From Nocardioides insulae DSM 17944 (GTDB taxonomy: Bacteria > Actinomycetota > Actinomycetes > Propionibacteriales > Nocardioidaceae), in NCBI RefSeq assembly GCF_000422825.1, contig NZ_AUGU01000015.1:6909-70908 (forward strand): a stretch of DNA of 64,000 nucleotides. Reading direction: 5' to 3'. Of the stretch, positions 20,009 through 29,638 are shown piece after piece (position 1 is the stretch's first letter; each line of letters starts with the position of its first letter). The position numbers and the translations under genes are program-made. The notes under the pieces were generated by a model. That model saw nothing but the letters and a program-made list of their open reading frames with translations. It did not search any database and was not told where the DNA came from.

Positions 20009-21118
20009 CTATGACGGCGGCGTGAGCTCCCCGGGGAGCAGGTCGTAGAGGACCCCGTCGACCAGGCCGGTGCGGATCGGTACGTCGCGCCGCAGCACCC
20101 CCGCCGTACGGAACCCGACCTTCTCCAGGACCCGGCGGGAGGCGGCGTTCTGCTCCGCGGAACGGGCGCGGACCACGGGTGGGGAGAACGCCGCGAAGGT
20201 GTGTGCGAGAGCGAGCCGGCACGCCGCGACGGTGAGGCCGCGGCAGCGGGCGTCGGGATGGGTCCAGTAGCCGAGTTCAGGCGCGGATCCGTCGATGCCG
20301 CTGAGCCCGAGCGAACCCAGCAGCCGGTCGGTCTCCGGGTCCGTGACCGCCCAGTGCAGGTGCTTGCCGCGCGCATGTCCGAGACGGGCGTCCGCGAGGT
20401 AGTCGGTCGCCTCCTGGAGGCGGTAGGGCGCGGGCAGATCGCCCAGCCAGCGCTGCGTCTCCTCCTCCGAGCAGGCCTCCACCACCCGCGGCAGGTCGTG
20501 TTCGGAGAGGGCACGCAGCCGCACGCCGCCGCCCTCCAGGACCGGTGGACTCAGCCACGCTGACCGGGGCTCACGCGGGTCTGTGCGGAGCAGGGTGCCG
20601 ACCCAGGCATCGCGCAGCTCGCCCCGGTGGGGCAGTACCTGGCGCAGGGTCCCCTCGATGGTGAATCCGAGCCGCCAGGCCACCCTGCGGGAGGGCCAGT
20701 TGCCCACCTCGGCCCACCACTGGACCGACTCCAGCCCCAAGGCGGCGTACCCCCAGTTCAGCAGCAGGTCGAGGGCGCGGGTGGTGACGCCGCGGCCTCG
20801 CACCCAGGGGTGGGCGCCATAGGCGATCTCGCCGCGGACGCCGCCGTGGTGCTTGAGCGAGACGGTGCCGGCGTAGCGACCGTCGTACTCCACCGCGAAG
20901 CTCCATTCCTGACCGCGCTCCCAGGCATCGCGCAGGTAGCCGAGGTGGGCCTCGGCCTCGTCCCGGTCGTAGGGGACGGGCACTCCGGTCCAGCGCTGGA
21001 ACTCCGGATCCCGGCACTGCTCGATCAGGCCCGGGAGGTCCTCGGGCCGGTGCTCGCGCAGGATCACGGGGGGCCCGTCGTCCGGTGACTGGTCGGCGAG
21101 GCGTGGCACCGTGGGCAT
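20009..21118 (-). CDS. Tandem GNAT acetyltransferase (RimJ/RimL-like)
   Basis: A 369-residue protein with two GNAT domains. The first (about 20-185) contains [21 protein letters not shown], an acetyl-CoA pyrophosphate loop of R-G-x-G-x-T type. The second (about 190-355) has [19 protein letters not shown], with a weaker loop, and [18 protein letters not shown]. Both resemble the RimJ/RimL class, which acetylates protein N-termini or small amines. The substrate is not known. The second loop lacks one of the usual glycines, so perhaps only the first domain is catalytic. The ATG at 21118 follows AGGGTGA. The start is 49 bases from the divergent trpS. Confidence 0.83.
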   Translation of the reverse strand: MPTVPRLADQSPDDGPPVILREHRPEDLPGLIEQCRDPEFQRWTGVPVPYDRDEAEAHLGYLRDAWERGQEWSFAVEYDGRYAGTVSLKHHGGVRGEIAYGAHPWVRGRGVTTRALDLLLNWGYAALGLESVQWWAEVGNWPSRRVAWRLGFTIEGTLRQVLPHRGELRDAWVGTLLRTDPREPRSAWLSPPVLEGGGVRLRALSEHDLPRVVEACSEEETQRWLGDLPAPYRLQEATDYLADARLGHARGKHLHWAVTDPETDRLLGSLGLSGIDGSAPELGYWTHPDARCRGLTVAACRLALAHTFAAFSPPVVRARSAEQNAASRRVLEKVGFRTAGVLRRDVPIRTGLVDGVLYDLLPGELTPPS

Positions 21119-21167
21119 GGGGTCACCCTGCCAGAACGTCGCGCCTGGCCCCTGCGACAATGACCCC

Positions 21168-22229
21168 ATGTCCAGCGCCACCCCTGCCGAGCCCACCGGA
21201 GGCAGCGCGCCCGCTGCTCGTCCGCGGGTGCTCTCCGGCATCCAGCCGACCTCCGACACCATCCACCTCGGCAACTACCTGGGTGCGGTGCGGCAGTGGG
21301 CGTCGCTGCAGGAGGAGTTCGAGCCGTTCTTCTTCATCGCCAACCAGCACGCGATCACCGTCGAGCACGACCCGAAGAAGCTGTTGGAGCGCACCTACCG
21401 ATCGGTGGCGCAGCTCCTCGCGGCCGGCGTCGACCCGGCCCGCTCGGCGATCTTCGTGCAGAGCCAGGTGCCGGAGCACTCTCAGCTGGCCTGGGTGCTG
21501 GAGTGCCTGACGGGCTTCGGCGAGGCCCGGCGGATGACCCAGTTCAAGGACAAGTCGGCCAAGGTGGGTGAGGGTGCCGTGTCGGTGGGGCTGTTGACCT
21601 ACCCGATGCTGATGGCCGCCGACATCCTGCTCTACCGCCCGCAGTACGTCCCGGTCGGCGAGGACCAGCGCCAGCACCTCGAGCTCACCCGCGACCTGGC
21701 CCAGCGGTTCAACCACCGCTTCAAGAAGACCTTCCGGCTGCCCGAGGCCTACATCCCGAAGTCGACCGCCAAGATCATGGACCTCCAGGAGCCGCGCGCG
21801 AAGATGTCGAAGTCGGCCTCCTCGCCCAGCGGTCTCATCGACGTCCTCGACGACCCGAAGATCACCGCGAAGAAGATCCGCTCCGCGGTCACCGACTCCG
21901 ACACCGTGGTCCGCTTCGACGAGGAGAACAAGCCCGGCATCGCCAACCTGCTGCGCATCCACTCGGCGCTGAGCGGCGAGGAGATCCCCGCCCTCGAGGA
22001 GCGGTACGCCGGCCAGGGCTACGGCCAGTTCAAGAAGGACCTCGCCGACGTCGTGGTCGACTTCGTCGCGCCCTTCCGTGAGCGCACCCTGGCCCTGCTC
22101 GACGACCGTGCCCACCTCCAGCAGGTGATGGCCAAGGGCGCCGACCAGGCCCGCGCGGTGGCCTCCCGCACCCTGGCCGACGTCTATGACCGGGTCGGCT
22201 TCGTGGCGCCGCCGCCGGAGCGGCGTTGA
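21168..22229 (+). CDS. trpS: Tryptophanyl-tRNA synthetase
   Basis: A 353-residue class I enzyme that charges tRNA-Trp. The HIGH-type motif is HLGN within [17 protein letters not shown], and the second signature is KMSKS in [14 protein letters not shown]. The first ~20 residues are Pro/Ala-rich and not part of the fold. The length is close to the usual 330-350. The ATG at 21168 is chosen. The next three genes (2H phosphoesterase, YihY-family, SCO4848-type) run in the same direction. Confidence 0.96.
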   Translation: MSSATPAEPTGGSAPAARPRVLSGIQPTSDTIHLGNYLGAVRQWASLQEEFEPFFFIANQHAITVEHDPKKLLERTYRSVAQLLAAGVDPARSAIFVQSQVPEHSQLAWVLECLTGFGEARRMTQFKDKSAKVGEGAVSVGLLTYPMLMAADILLYRPQYVPVGEDQRQHLELTRDLAQRFNHRFKKTFRLPEAYIPKSTAKIMDLQEPRAKMSKSASSPSGLIDVLDDPKITAKKIRSAVTDSDTVVRFDEENKPGIANLLRIHSALSGEEIPALEERYAGQGYGQFKKDLADVVVDFVAPFRERTLALLDDRAHLQQVMAKGADQARAVASRTLADVYDRVGFVAPPPERR

Positions 22230-22272
22230 CCGGGTAGCCGAGCCCGTGGGAGGGAGCGCTAGGGTCGAGCGC

Positions 22273-22809
22273 ATGGTCAGCAGCCCGGTCACCATCGGCG
22301 TCGCGGTGGCGATCCCCGAGCCCTGGGCCACCCGACTTCAGGAGTACCGCCGCTCGGTCGGAGACCACACGGCCGCGATGATCCCGACCCACATCACGCT
22401 GGTCCCGCCCACCCCTGTCCCCCCGGACGCGCTCGAGACGATCGAGCCCCACCTGGAGTCGGCAGCGCAGGGCACGGCGGGGTTCGCGGTCCATCTGCGC
22501 GGCACCGGCACCTTCCGCCCGGTCTCCGAGGTCGTCTTCGTGGCGGTGGCCGAGGGCATCTCCTCCTTCGAGCAACTGGCCGGCCGGGTACGACGCGGGC
22601 CGCTGGCCCAGGAGCTCAACTTCCCCTACCACCCGCACGTCACGATCGCTCACGACCTGCCGTCCTCGGCGCTCGACCGCGCCTTCGAGGAGCTCGCCGA
22701 CTTCGAGTGCCGCTTCGACGTGGGGGAGTTCCATCTCTACGTCCACGAGGACGGCTCCGGATGGCGCCCCTCCCGCACGTTCGCACTGCAGGCACCGAGC
22801 GGGAGGTGA
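22273..22809 (+). CDS. 2H phosphoesterase (2'-5' RNA ligase family)
   Basis: A 178-residue protein with two His-x-Thr-x motifs, HITLVPP near residue 38 and HVTIAHD near residue 128, the marks of the 2H superfamily. Members act on 2'-5' bonds or cyclic nucleotide phosphates. The bacterial branch is often annotated as 2'-5' RNA ligase, but the real substrate is seldom known. It begins 43 bases after trpS and ends 2 bases before the YihY-family gene, so it is likely cotranscribed with both. Confidence 0.85.
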   Translation: MVSSPVTIGVAVAIPEPWATRLQEYRRSVGDHTAAMIPTHITLVPPTPVPPDALETIEPHLESAAQGTAGFAVHLRGTGTFRPVSEVVFVAVAEGISSFEQLAGRVRRGPLAQELNFPYHPHVTIAHDLPSSALDRAFEELADFECRFDVGEFHLYVHEDGSGWRPSRTFALQAPSGR

Positions 22810-22811
22810 GC

Positions 22812-23894
22812 GTGCCGGGAGCCGAGGACTCTCCGCGCGGCCGCCTGGCCAGGGCGCGGGAGCGCAGCCCCCTGCTCGACCGGATCGTCCGGACCCAGCA
22901 GCACTACGGCAAGGTCCTCGCCGCCCAGCAGGCCGGGGCGATGACCTACTTCGGGTTCCTCTCGATCTTCCCCGTCCTCGCGCTGGCGGTGTTCGTGGTC
23001 GGCCAGGTCGCCAAGGTGTACGACGAGGCCGACCAGTCCCTGCTGACCGACGCCATCAACAGCGTGCTGCCCGGGCTGATCGGCGAGGGCAGCAACCAGA
23101 TCTCACTCAGCTCGGTGGAGAGCTTCTCGGGCTGGGCCGGCGTGATCGGTCTGCTGGGTGTGCTCTACGCCGGACTGGGCTGGCTGTCCAGTCTCCGCAA
23201 CGCGCTGGGCGTGGTGTTCGTGCAGCCGGTCGCGGAGCGACCCAACTTCGTGATCGGGAAGCTGCGCGACCTGGTCGCTCTGGCGGTGCTCGGCCTGATC
23301 CTGGTGGTCGCGGTCGGCGCGACCGGCGTCGTCCGCGGCTGGAGCTCCGAACTCCTCTCGTGGGTCGGGCTCTCCGACGACCTCGGCTGGTTGCTGACCC
23401 TGATCAGCCTGGTGCTGGGGCTGCTCGCCAACGCCCTTCTCTTCTTCGCCCTCTTCCAGTTGCCGGCCGGCGTCGATCTGCCCCGCCGGGCGCAGTGGGA
23501 GGGCGCCGCTCTGGGCGCCGTCGCGTTCGAGGTGCTCAAGCAGATCTCCGAGCCGCTGCTCGCCCTCACCAGCGAATCGGCCGCCTTCCAGGTGTTCGGG
23601 ATCGCGCTGATCATGCTGGTGTGGATCAACTACGCCTCCCGGGCGATCCTGTATGCCGCCGCGTTCGTCGAGGTCTCACCCGAGGTGCGGGCCCGGCAGG
23701 ACGCCGAGCGGCGGGCCGCGGAGCAGACCGCCGAGGCGGAGGCTCTGGAGGAGGCACGTCGTACCGCGGGGGAGCGGGCCGCCCGGGGGCACGCTCCCAG
23801 CCCGTTGTCCGCCGGTGTGCTGGGGGCCGCCGCGACCCTCGGCGTCCTCGCCCTCTGGCGCAGACTCAACAACCAGTCGAAAGGCACCTCATGA
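22812..23894 (+). CDS. YihY/BrkB-family membrane protein
   Basis: A 360-residue inner-membrane protein with about six membrane helices. The N-terminal AAQQAGAMTYFGFLSIFPVLAL is the typical first helix, and the core continues through WAGVIGLLGVLYAGLGWL and LIMLVWINYASRAILYAAAF. A charged C-terminal tail of ~70 residues follows, ending in a further hydrophobic stretch. The family was once called ribonuclease BN, a role no longer accepted; the actual function is unsettled. The GTG at 22812 follows GGGAGGTGA. It overlaps the next small gene by 4 bases (ATGA). Confidence 0.88.
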   Translation: MPGAEDSPRGRLARARERSPLLDRIVRTQQHYGKVLAAQQAGAMTYFGFLSIFPVLALAVFVVGQVAKVYDEADQSLLTDAINSVLPGLIGEGSNQISLSSVESFSGWAGVIGLLGVLYAGLGWLSSLRNALGVVFVQPVAERPNFVIGKLRDLVALAVLGLILVVAVGATGVVRGWSSELLSWVGLSDDLGWLLTLISLVLGLLANALLFFALFQLPAGVDLPRRAQWEGAALGAVAFEVLKQISEPLLALTSESAAFQVFGIALIMLVWINYASRAILYAAAFVEVSPEVRARQDAERRAAEQTAEAEALEEARRTAGERAARGHAPSPLSAGVLGAAATLGVLALWRRLNNQSKGTS

Positions 23895-24112
23895 ACGACA
23901 AGAAGCTCGGCCGACTCCTCCTCGGGGTCTCGCTGTGGAACTTCCTCACCTGGACCATGTTCGCCAGGAACCTCAACCGCTCCAGGCGGTCCGGAGAGCA
24001 GCGCCCCGCCGGCTACTGGATCTCCCACACCGTGTTGATCGTGGTCAACCTGTTCCTGGGCGGCCTGCTCGGGGCGACCGGCTTCAAGTCGGTGCGCTCG
24101 GGGCGCGGCTGA
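23891..24112 (+). CDS. SCO4848-type small membrane protein
   Basis: A 73-residue protein with two membrane helices (about 8-25 and 43-64) separated by a basic loop. Its ATG overlaps the stop of the YihY-family gene, indicating translational coupling. It resembles Streptomyces SCO4848, which lies in a comparable place near trpS and the sdh genes. The function is unknown. A very strong terminator follows. Confidence 0.7.
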   Translation: MNDKKLGRLLLGVSLWNFLTWTMFARNLNRSRRSGEQRPAGYWISHTVLIVVNLFLGGLLGATGFKSVRSGRG

Positions 24113-24132
24113 CCCGGCGCCTCCCGAAATCA

Positions 24133-24170
24133 CAGAACGGGCCGCTCCCCTCGGGGAGCGGCCCGTTCTG
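24133..24170. terminator. Strong bidirectional terminator
   Basis: A perfect inverted repeat whose arms begin CAGAACGGGCCGCTC and can pair over 17 bp with a 4-base loop CTCG. It sits between the convergent SCO4848-type gene and sdhB and can serve both strands. Confidence 0.9.
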
Positions 24171-24236
24171 CGGTGCTGCTGGGGGCGGCGTCCTGGGACC
24201 TGGGTCCCGCCGCCCTGTCGAGGCGTCAGGCCAGGC

Positions 24237-24979
<743 letters not shown>

Positions 24980-24980
<1 letters not shown>

Positions 24981-27034
24981 TACTTGTAGCTCCGAGCCTT
25001 CATCTTGGTGGCGGTGTAGATCAGGTCTTCCTTGTGCAGGACCGGCGAGCCGTCCTCGCCGCCCCATTCCCAGGCAGCGACGTAGGCGAACTCGTCGTCG
25101 TGACGCAGCGCCTCGCCGTCCTCGGTCTGCGACTCGCCGCGGAAGTGGCCGCCGCAGGACTCGCGGCGGTTGAGCGCGTCGATGCACATGAGCTCACCGA
25201 GCTCGATGAAGTCCGCGACCCGGTTGGCCTTCTCCAGGTCCTGGTTGAGGGAGTCGGCCGAGCCGAGGACCTTGACGTTGGTCCAGAACTCCTTCTTGAG
25301 CTCGCGGATCAGGCCGATCGCTTCGGTCAGCCCCTCCTTCGTGCGCTCCATCCCGCAGTACTCCCACATGATGTGGCCGAGTTCCTTGTGGATGGACTCC
25401 ACCGAGCGCTCACCGTTGATCGACATCAGCTGGTCGACGCGCTCCGTGACGGAGGTCAGCGCCTCCTGCACGGCCGGGTGGGAGTCATCGAGCTTCTCGA
25501 AGGGACCGTCGGCGAGGTAGTCGGCGATGGTGTTCGGCAGCACGAAGTAGCCATCGGCCAGACCCTGCATCAGCGCGGAGGCGCCGAGGCGGTTCGCGCC
25601 GTGGTCGGAGAAGTTGGCCTCGCCGGTGACGAACAGGCCGGTGATGTTGGACTGCAGTTCGTAGTCGACCCACAGGCCGCCCATCACGTAGTGCACGGCC
25701 GGGTAGATCCGCATCGGGACCTGGTAGGGGTCCTCACCCGTGATCCGCTGGTACATGTCGAGGAGGTTGTCGTACTTCTCCTCGACCTTGTCGCGGCCCA
25801 GACGGGCGATCGCGTCGGCGAGGTCGAGGTAGACGCCGCGACGCATCAGGGTCGTGGTGCCGTCCTTCTGCTTCTCCTCGACCTGGGGTCCGACTCCTCG
25901 GCCGTCGTCGCACATGTACTTCGCGGCCCGGGAGGCGATGTCGCGCGTGACCAGGTTCCCGTACGACGGGTACATCCGCTCCAGGAAGTAGTCGCGATCC
26001 TCTACCGGGATGTCGCGGGGGTCCTTGTCGCAGTCCTCGGCCTTCTTGGGCACCCAGACCCGGCCGTCGTTACGCAACGACTCCGACATCAGGGTGAGCT
26101 TGGACTGGTGGGCGCCGGTGACCGGGATGCAGGTCGGGTGGATCTGGGTGTAGCACGGGTTCGCCATATAGGCGCCCTTGCGGTGGGCCCGCCAGGCCGC
26201 CATCACGTTCGACCCCATCGCATTGGTGGAGAGGTAGAAGACGTTGCCGTACCCGCCCGTGGCGAGGACGACGACATCGGCGAGGTGGGTCTCGATCTCA
26301 CCGGTGACCATGTTGCGCGCGACGATGCCGCGGGCGCGACCGTCGACGAGGATCAGGTCGAGCATCTCGTGGCGGGTGAAGGCCTCGACGGTGCCGGCCG
26401 CGACCTGGCGCTCCATCGCCTGGTAGGCCCCGAGCAGGAGCTGCTGCCCGGTCTGGCCACGCGCGTAGAACGTCCGCGAGACGAGCACGCCACCGAAGGA
26501 GCGGTTGTCCAGCAGGCCGCCGTACTCACGGGCGAACGGGACGCCCTGTGCGACGCACTGGTCGATGATGTTGGTCGAGACCTCTGCGAGGCGGTAGACG
26601 TTCGACTCGCGGGCCCGGAAGTCGCCGCCCTTCACGGTGTCGTAGAAGAGGCGGTAGTCCGAGTCACCGTCGGACTTGTAGTTCTTCGAGGCGTTGATCC
26701 CGCCCTGGGCGGCGATCGAGTGCGCCCGACGGGGCGAGTCCTGGTAGCAGAAGGACTTCACGTTGTAGCCGGCCTCGCCGAGGGTGGCGGCCGCGGCGCC
26801 GCCGGCCAGGCCGGTGCCGACGATGATGATGTCGAGCTTGCGGCGGTTGGCCGGGTTGACCAGGCGGTTCTCGAACTTGCGCGTGGTCCAGCGCTGCTCG
26901 ATCTGACCCGTCGGCGCCTTCGGGTCGACCAGCTTGTCCCCGAGGGTGTAGTAGCCCGCGGCGTCATCGGAGGTCTGGACCGACGGTTCGTTGGTGGGCT
27001 CGAGCCCCGGGTAGTACGTGGTGGTGTCAGCCAT
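24980..27034 (-). CDS. sdhA: Succinate dehydrogenase flavoprotein subunit
   Basis: A 684-residue catalytic subunit that oxidises succinate to fumarate. The FAD-binding site is [20 protein letters not shown] near residues 70-88. [13 protein letters not shown] carries His105, which should bind FAD covalently. The length is greater than the ~590 of E. coli SdhA and fits the actinobacterial type-B flavoprotein, which pairs with a single diheme anchor. The ATG at 27034 has AAGGA a few bases upstream. It lies 9 bases after sdhC and overlaps sdhB by one base. Confidence 0.97.
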
Positions 27035-27043
27035 GTTCAGTCC

Positions 27044-27754
27044 TTAATCAATCACGCCGAAGAGAACGGCCAGGGGCACCAGCGAGAAACCGCCGGCGAT
27101 GACGATGGCGATGACCCAACCAGCGATCTTCGCCTTCGCCCGCGCCGAGGCGGAGTTCACCCAGCCGAGCGTCTGCAGGGCGGAGTAGGTGCCGTGGTGC
27201 AGGTGGAACCCGAGCGCCAGCATCGCGACGAGGTAGATGAGGGTCATCCACCACAGGTCGAAGCTCGACACCATCAGCCGGTAGGGGTTCTCGGTGATGT
27301 CGGCGGACTGGTCGCCGGCCGGGTTGATCTTGACGATCGTGAAGTTCAGCAGGTGCCAGATCAAGAAGACGAAGAGCGTCAGCCCGCCCCAGCGCATCGT
27401 GCGCGAGGAGAGTGAGGACGCGTTGTTCCGCTTGACCTGGTACTTGACCGGCCGCTGCGCGCGGGCGCGGCGCATCAGAGCGACCGCAGACCCGACGTGC
27501 GCGACCAGGCTGACCAGCAGCACGATCCGGATGATCCAGAGCAGACCGTTCTCCGGCAGCATCGGCTCGCCGAAGATGCGCAGGTGGTGGGCGTACTCGT
27601 TGAACGCCACCTCACCGCTGAAGGCCTTGAGGTTGCCGTACATGTGTACGAGCACAAAAAGAACGAAGACGATGCCGCTGGCCGCCATCAGCAGCTTCAG
27701 GGCGATCGTCGAGCGCGTCGCGCGCGCTCCACTGACGAGAGACGTGGTTGCCAC
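27044..27754 (-). CDS. sdhC: Succinate dehydrogenase cytochrome b subunit (single diheme anchor)
   Basis: A 236-residue membrane protein with five predicted helices. Candidate haem ligands sit in helix contexts such as VHMYGNLKAF (His37), EYAHHLR (His56/57), VAHVGSA, IWHLLNF and GFHLHHGTY. There is no sdhD, so this is the one-subunit diheme type known from Corynebacterium and Bacillus. Such complexes reduce menaquinone, which is expected in actinobacteria. First gene of the sdhCAB operon; an inverted repeat lies 73-90 bases upstream. Confidence 0.93.
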   Translation of the reverse strand: MATTSLVSGARATRSTIALKLLMAASGIVFVLFVLVHMYGNLKAFSGEVAFNEYAHHLRIFGEPMLPENGLLWIIRIVLLVSLVAHVGSAVALMRRARAQRPVKYQVKRNNASSLSSRTMRWGGLTLFVFLIWHLLNFTIVKINPAGDQSADITENPYRLMVSSFDLWWMTLIYLVAMLALGFHLHHGTYSALQTLGWVNSASARAKAKIAGWVIAIVIAGGFSLVPLAVLFGVID

Positions 27755-28099
27755 GATCCGCCACGGTACTCGCCTCAGGAGTCATCCGGGCACTCGGGTC
27801 CGCGCAGGGTCGTGTGACGTAGCTCCGGTTAGTACACCCTAACCAGACCCTAGTGTGGTGGGCTGGCGACGTCGAGAGTCCCGCTCCCGGAATGTCCGGA
27901 ACCAACATTACCGACCGGTAGTCCCAGCGCTCGGATCGCGGCCCGGGATGCGGTGTCCGATGTGTCACGGCCCTCGCCTGTTGACGTGGGTCGCGCGATG
28001 GTCTCCGACTCCTGCCGGGCGCCGTCGGTGGGTTCAGGCCGGGGGCTGATCGGCCCGGGGGAGTGGTCGGAGCGGGCGCACGTTTCACAACGGTTCTGG
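27755..28099. other. Intergenic region upstream of sdhC
   Basis: A 345-base spacer between the sdhC start and the 3' end of the glycosyltransferase gene; both genes lie on the minus strand. Apart from the GGTTAG/CTAACC repeat near sdhC I see no gene, tRNA or repeat in it. It should hold the sdh promoter. Confidence 0.5.
27827..27844. promoter_or_regulatory. Inverted repeat in the sdhC promoter region
   Basis: GGTTAG (27827-27832) and CTAACC (27839-27844) are perfect inverted arms around six bases. It is an AT-richer island 73-90 bases before sdhC and a plausible operator. The regulator is unknown. Confidence 0.5.
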
Positions 28100-29152
28100 T
28101 CAGAACGGTCGGGCGAAGAGCGAGGTGTGGTGTCCTCGGGACAGTTCGTCCACCGCGTCGGCCCAGGTGCGCTCGAGTGCCAACGCTCGTCCGCGGGCGC
28201 CGAGCAGGTGGCGCTGGGCGTCGGCCGCGACCGAGGTGACCGCCGAGATCAACCCGTCCGATGCCCCGGGGTGGTAGAGCAGCCCGGACTCGAGATGGGA
28301 GACGACGTCCCGGGCGCCGCCGGAACGTGGGGCGACCACAGGTACGCCGCTCGCCGCCGCCTCCCGGAGGACATGGCAGCAGGTCTCGTGCTCGCCGGTG
28401 TGGACCAGGACGTCGAGTGAGGCCAGCGCCACGGCCAGGTCGCCGGTGCCGAGCGGGCCGAGGAACCGGGCCTCCGGCAACCGGGACTCCAGCCAGGTGC
28501 GCTGGGGACCCTCACCGATCACCACTGGCCGGATCCCCGGCACGCGGGCGAGTTCGGCCAGGCGGCGGACGCCGTGCTGCCGGCGCAGGCCGCCGGCGTA
28601 CCCGACCACCACCTGGGGGCCGCGACGCGAACGTGCCCGGGCCCAGCGGTCGTGCAGCCAGGGATCCCGGAGTGCGGGCGTGAAGCAGGCCGGATCGACG
28701 CCGGGGAGCCATAGCCCGGCCGGGACGCCCAGGCGGGCCAGGCCGGCGCGCATCCAACGGGCGGTCACCAGCAGCGTGTCCGCCTGTTCGGCGACCCTCC
28801 GCCGCCACAGGTCGGCCTGGGTCGTCGGGACAGGGGAGTGCTGCACCGCCACGGTGCGGAGTCCCAACCGGCGGGCGTGTAGGAGTGCTCGCCGGCCCAC
28901 CCGCCCGGGGTCGGTCACATGCACGATGTCGGGTGCGAAGAGGGCCAGCGCGTCGCGCACCTGTGCCCCGGGCTTGCTCAGCGGGCTGATCCGCACCACG
29001 GGTGCGCGCCGGTAGGAGCGCAGCCCGGGGGCGGGCGCCACGATCGCCAGGTCGTGGCCGGTGTCGATCAGCCGGTCGGCCATCGCCTTGACCGTGGTCG
29101 TGGTGCCGTTGACGGTGGGGTAGAAGGCGTCGGTCACCAGCGCGATCCGCAT
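28100..29152 (-). CDS. GT4-family glycosyltransferase
   Basis: A 350-residue GT-B enzyme. The N-terminal domain opens with MRIALVTDAFYPTVNGTTTT, the acceptor-side glycine-loop typical of GT4 mannosyltransferases. The C-terminal domain has VVGYAGGLRRQHG, VIGEGP and the E-x7-E motif in EHETCCHVLREAAASG, which contacts the nucleotide sugar. It resembles actinobacterial alpha-mannosyltransferases of the MgtA/PimB group, which act on lipids at the inner membrane face. The exact acceptor is not determined. At 350 residues it is slightly short. The upstream spacer carries the two 22-bp repeat arrays. Confidence 0.85.
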   Translation of the reverse strand: MRIALVTDAFYPTVNGTTTTVKAMADRLIDTGHDLAIVAPAPGLRSYRRAPVVRISPLSKPGAQVRDALALFAPDIVHVTDPGRVGRRALLHARRLGLRTVAVQHSPVPTTQADLWRRRVAEQADTLLVTARWMRAGLARLGVPAGLWLPGVDPACFTPALRDPWLHDRWARARSRRGPQVVVGYAGGLRRQHGVRRLAELARVPGIRPVVIGEGPQRTWLESRLPEARFLGPLGTGDLAVALASLDVLVHTGEHETCCHVLREAAASGVPVVAPRSGGARDVVSHLESGLLYHPGASDGLISAVTSVAADAQRHLLGARGRALALERTWADAVDELSRGHHTSLFARPF

Positions 29153-29250
29153 GCGGTCACCCTCACCTGTCCTCGTGACCCGACCATGACCTCCGGACGA
29201 TCGATATGTGTCCGAAGCATGAACATCACCCCCTCCACCTCCTCCTCATC

Positions 29251-29372
29251 GAGTTGGGCCTCGTGGCTTGTTGAGTTGGGTGCACTGGTGCGTTGAGTTG
29301 GGCCTTGCGGGTTGTTCAGTTGGGCGTTCTGGTGCCTTGAGTTGGGCCTTGCGGGTTGTCGAGTGGGTCTCT
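29251..29372 (-). repeat. Degenerate 22-bp tandem repeat array, minus orientation
   Basis: Five 22-bp units start at 29251, 29273, 29295, 29317 and 29339, with a partial sixth. They begin GAGTTGGG (one CAGTTGGG) and differ in the middle. Read on the minus strand each gives A-ACTCAAC-type cores. Aligned by eye, one unit matches the unit at 1-81 at 14 of 22 positions. It lies between the glycosyltransferase start and mutA. Confidence 0.85.
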
Positions 29373-29442
29373 GGATCCTCGGTCCGCGCCGGCGACATCG
29401 CTCGTTCGGGAGCCGCGGCCGATGCGATCCTCCGGGAGGCTC

Positions 29443-29560
29443 GACTCGACGGTCCGCAAGGGTCGGCTCGACGGTCCGCAAGGGTCGGCTCGACGGTCCG
29501 CAAGGCTCGGCTCGACGGTCCGCAAGGCTCGGCTCGACGGTCCGCAAGGCTCGGCTCGAC
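29443..29560 (+). repeat. 22-bp tandem repeat array, plus orientation
   Basis: Units at 29443, 29465, 29487, 29509 and 29531, plus a partial one at 29553. The consensus begins GGCTCGACGGTCCGCAAGG; units differ only at the first bases and one G/C near the end. The bases just before it (TCCGGGAGGCTC) match the tail of the 1-81 unit. It faces the degenerate array at 29251-29372, so the spacer carries two opposed arrays of one family. Confidence 0.9.
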
Positions 29561-29576
29561 GAAGCGGGCACGTCAC

Positions 29577-29590
29577 TGAACGGTCGTTAA
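29577..29590 (+). promoter_or_regulatory. Putative TetR-type operator upstream of mutA
   Basis: TGAACGGTCGTTAA contains the inverted repeat AACG-GT-CGTT. It lies 49-62 bases before the mutA start, where the promoter should be. The form is typical of TetR-family operators. The regulator is not adjacent. Confidence 0.45.
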
Positions 29591-29638
29591 AATCACACTA
29601 TGTGGCGCAGGTCATGGTGCCCGCTTAGGGTTCCGGAC

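Noticed and set aside
25034..27415. A 793-codon open frame on the plus strand
   Set aside because: It is antisense to sdhA and sdhC and has no recognisable domain.
29443..29560. CRISPR array or small repetitive protein
   Set aside because: No spacers; the period is 22 bp, which does not keep a reading frame, and the open frames through it have no start site or similarity.
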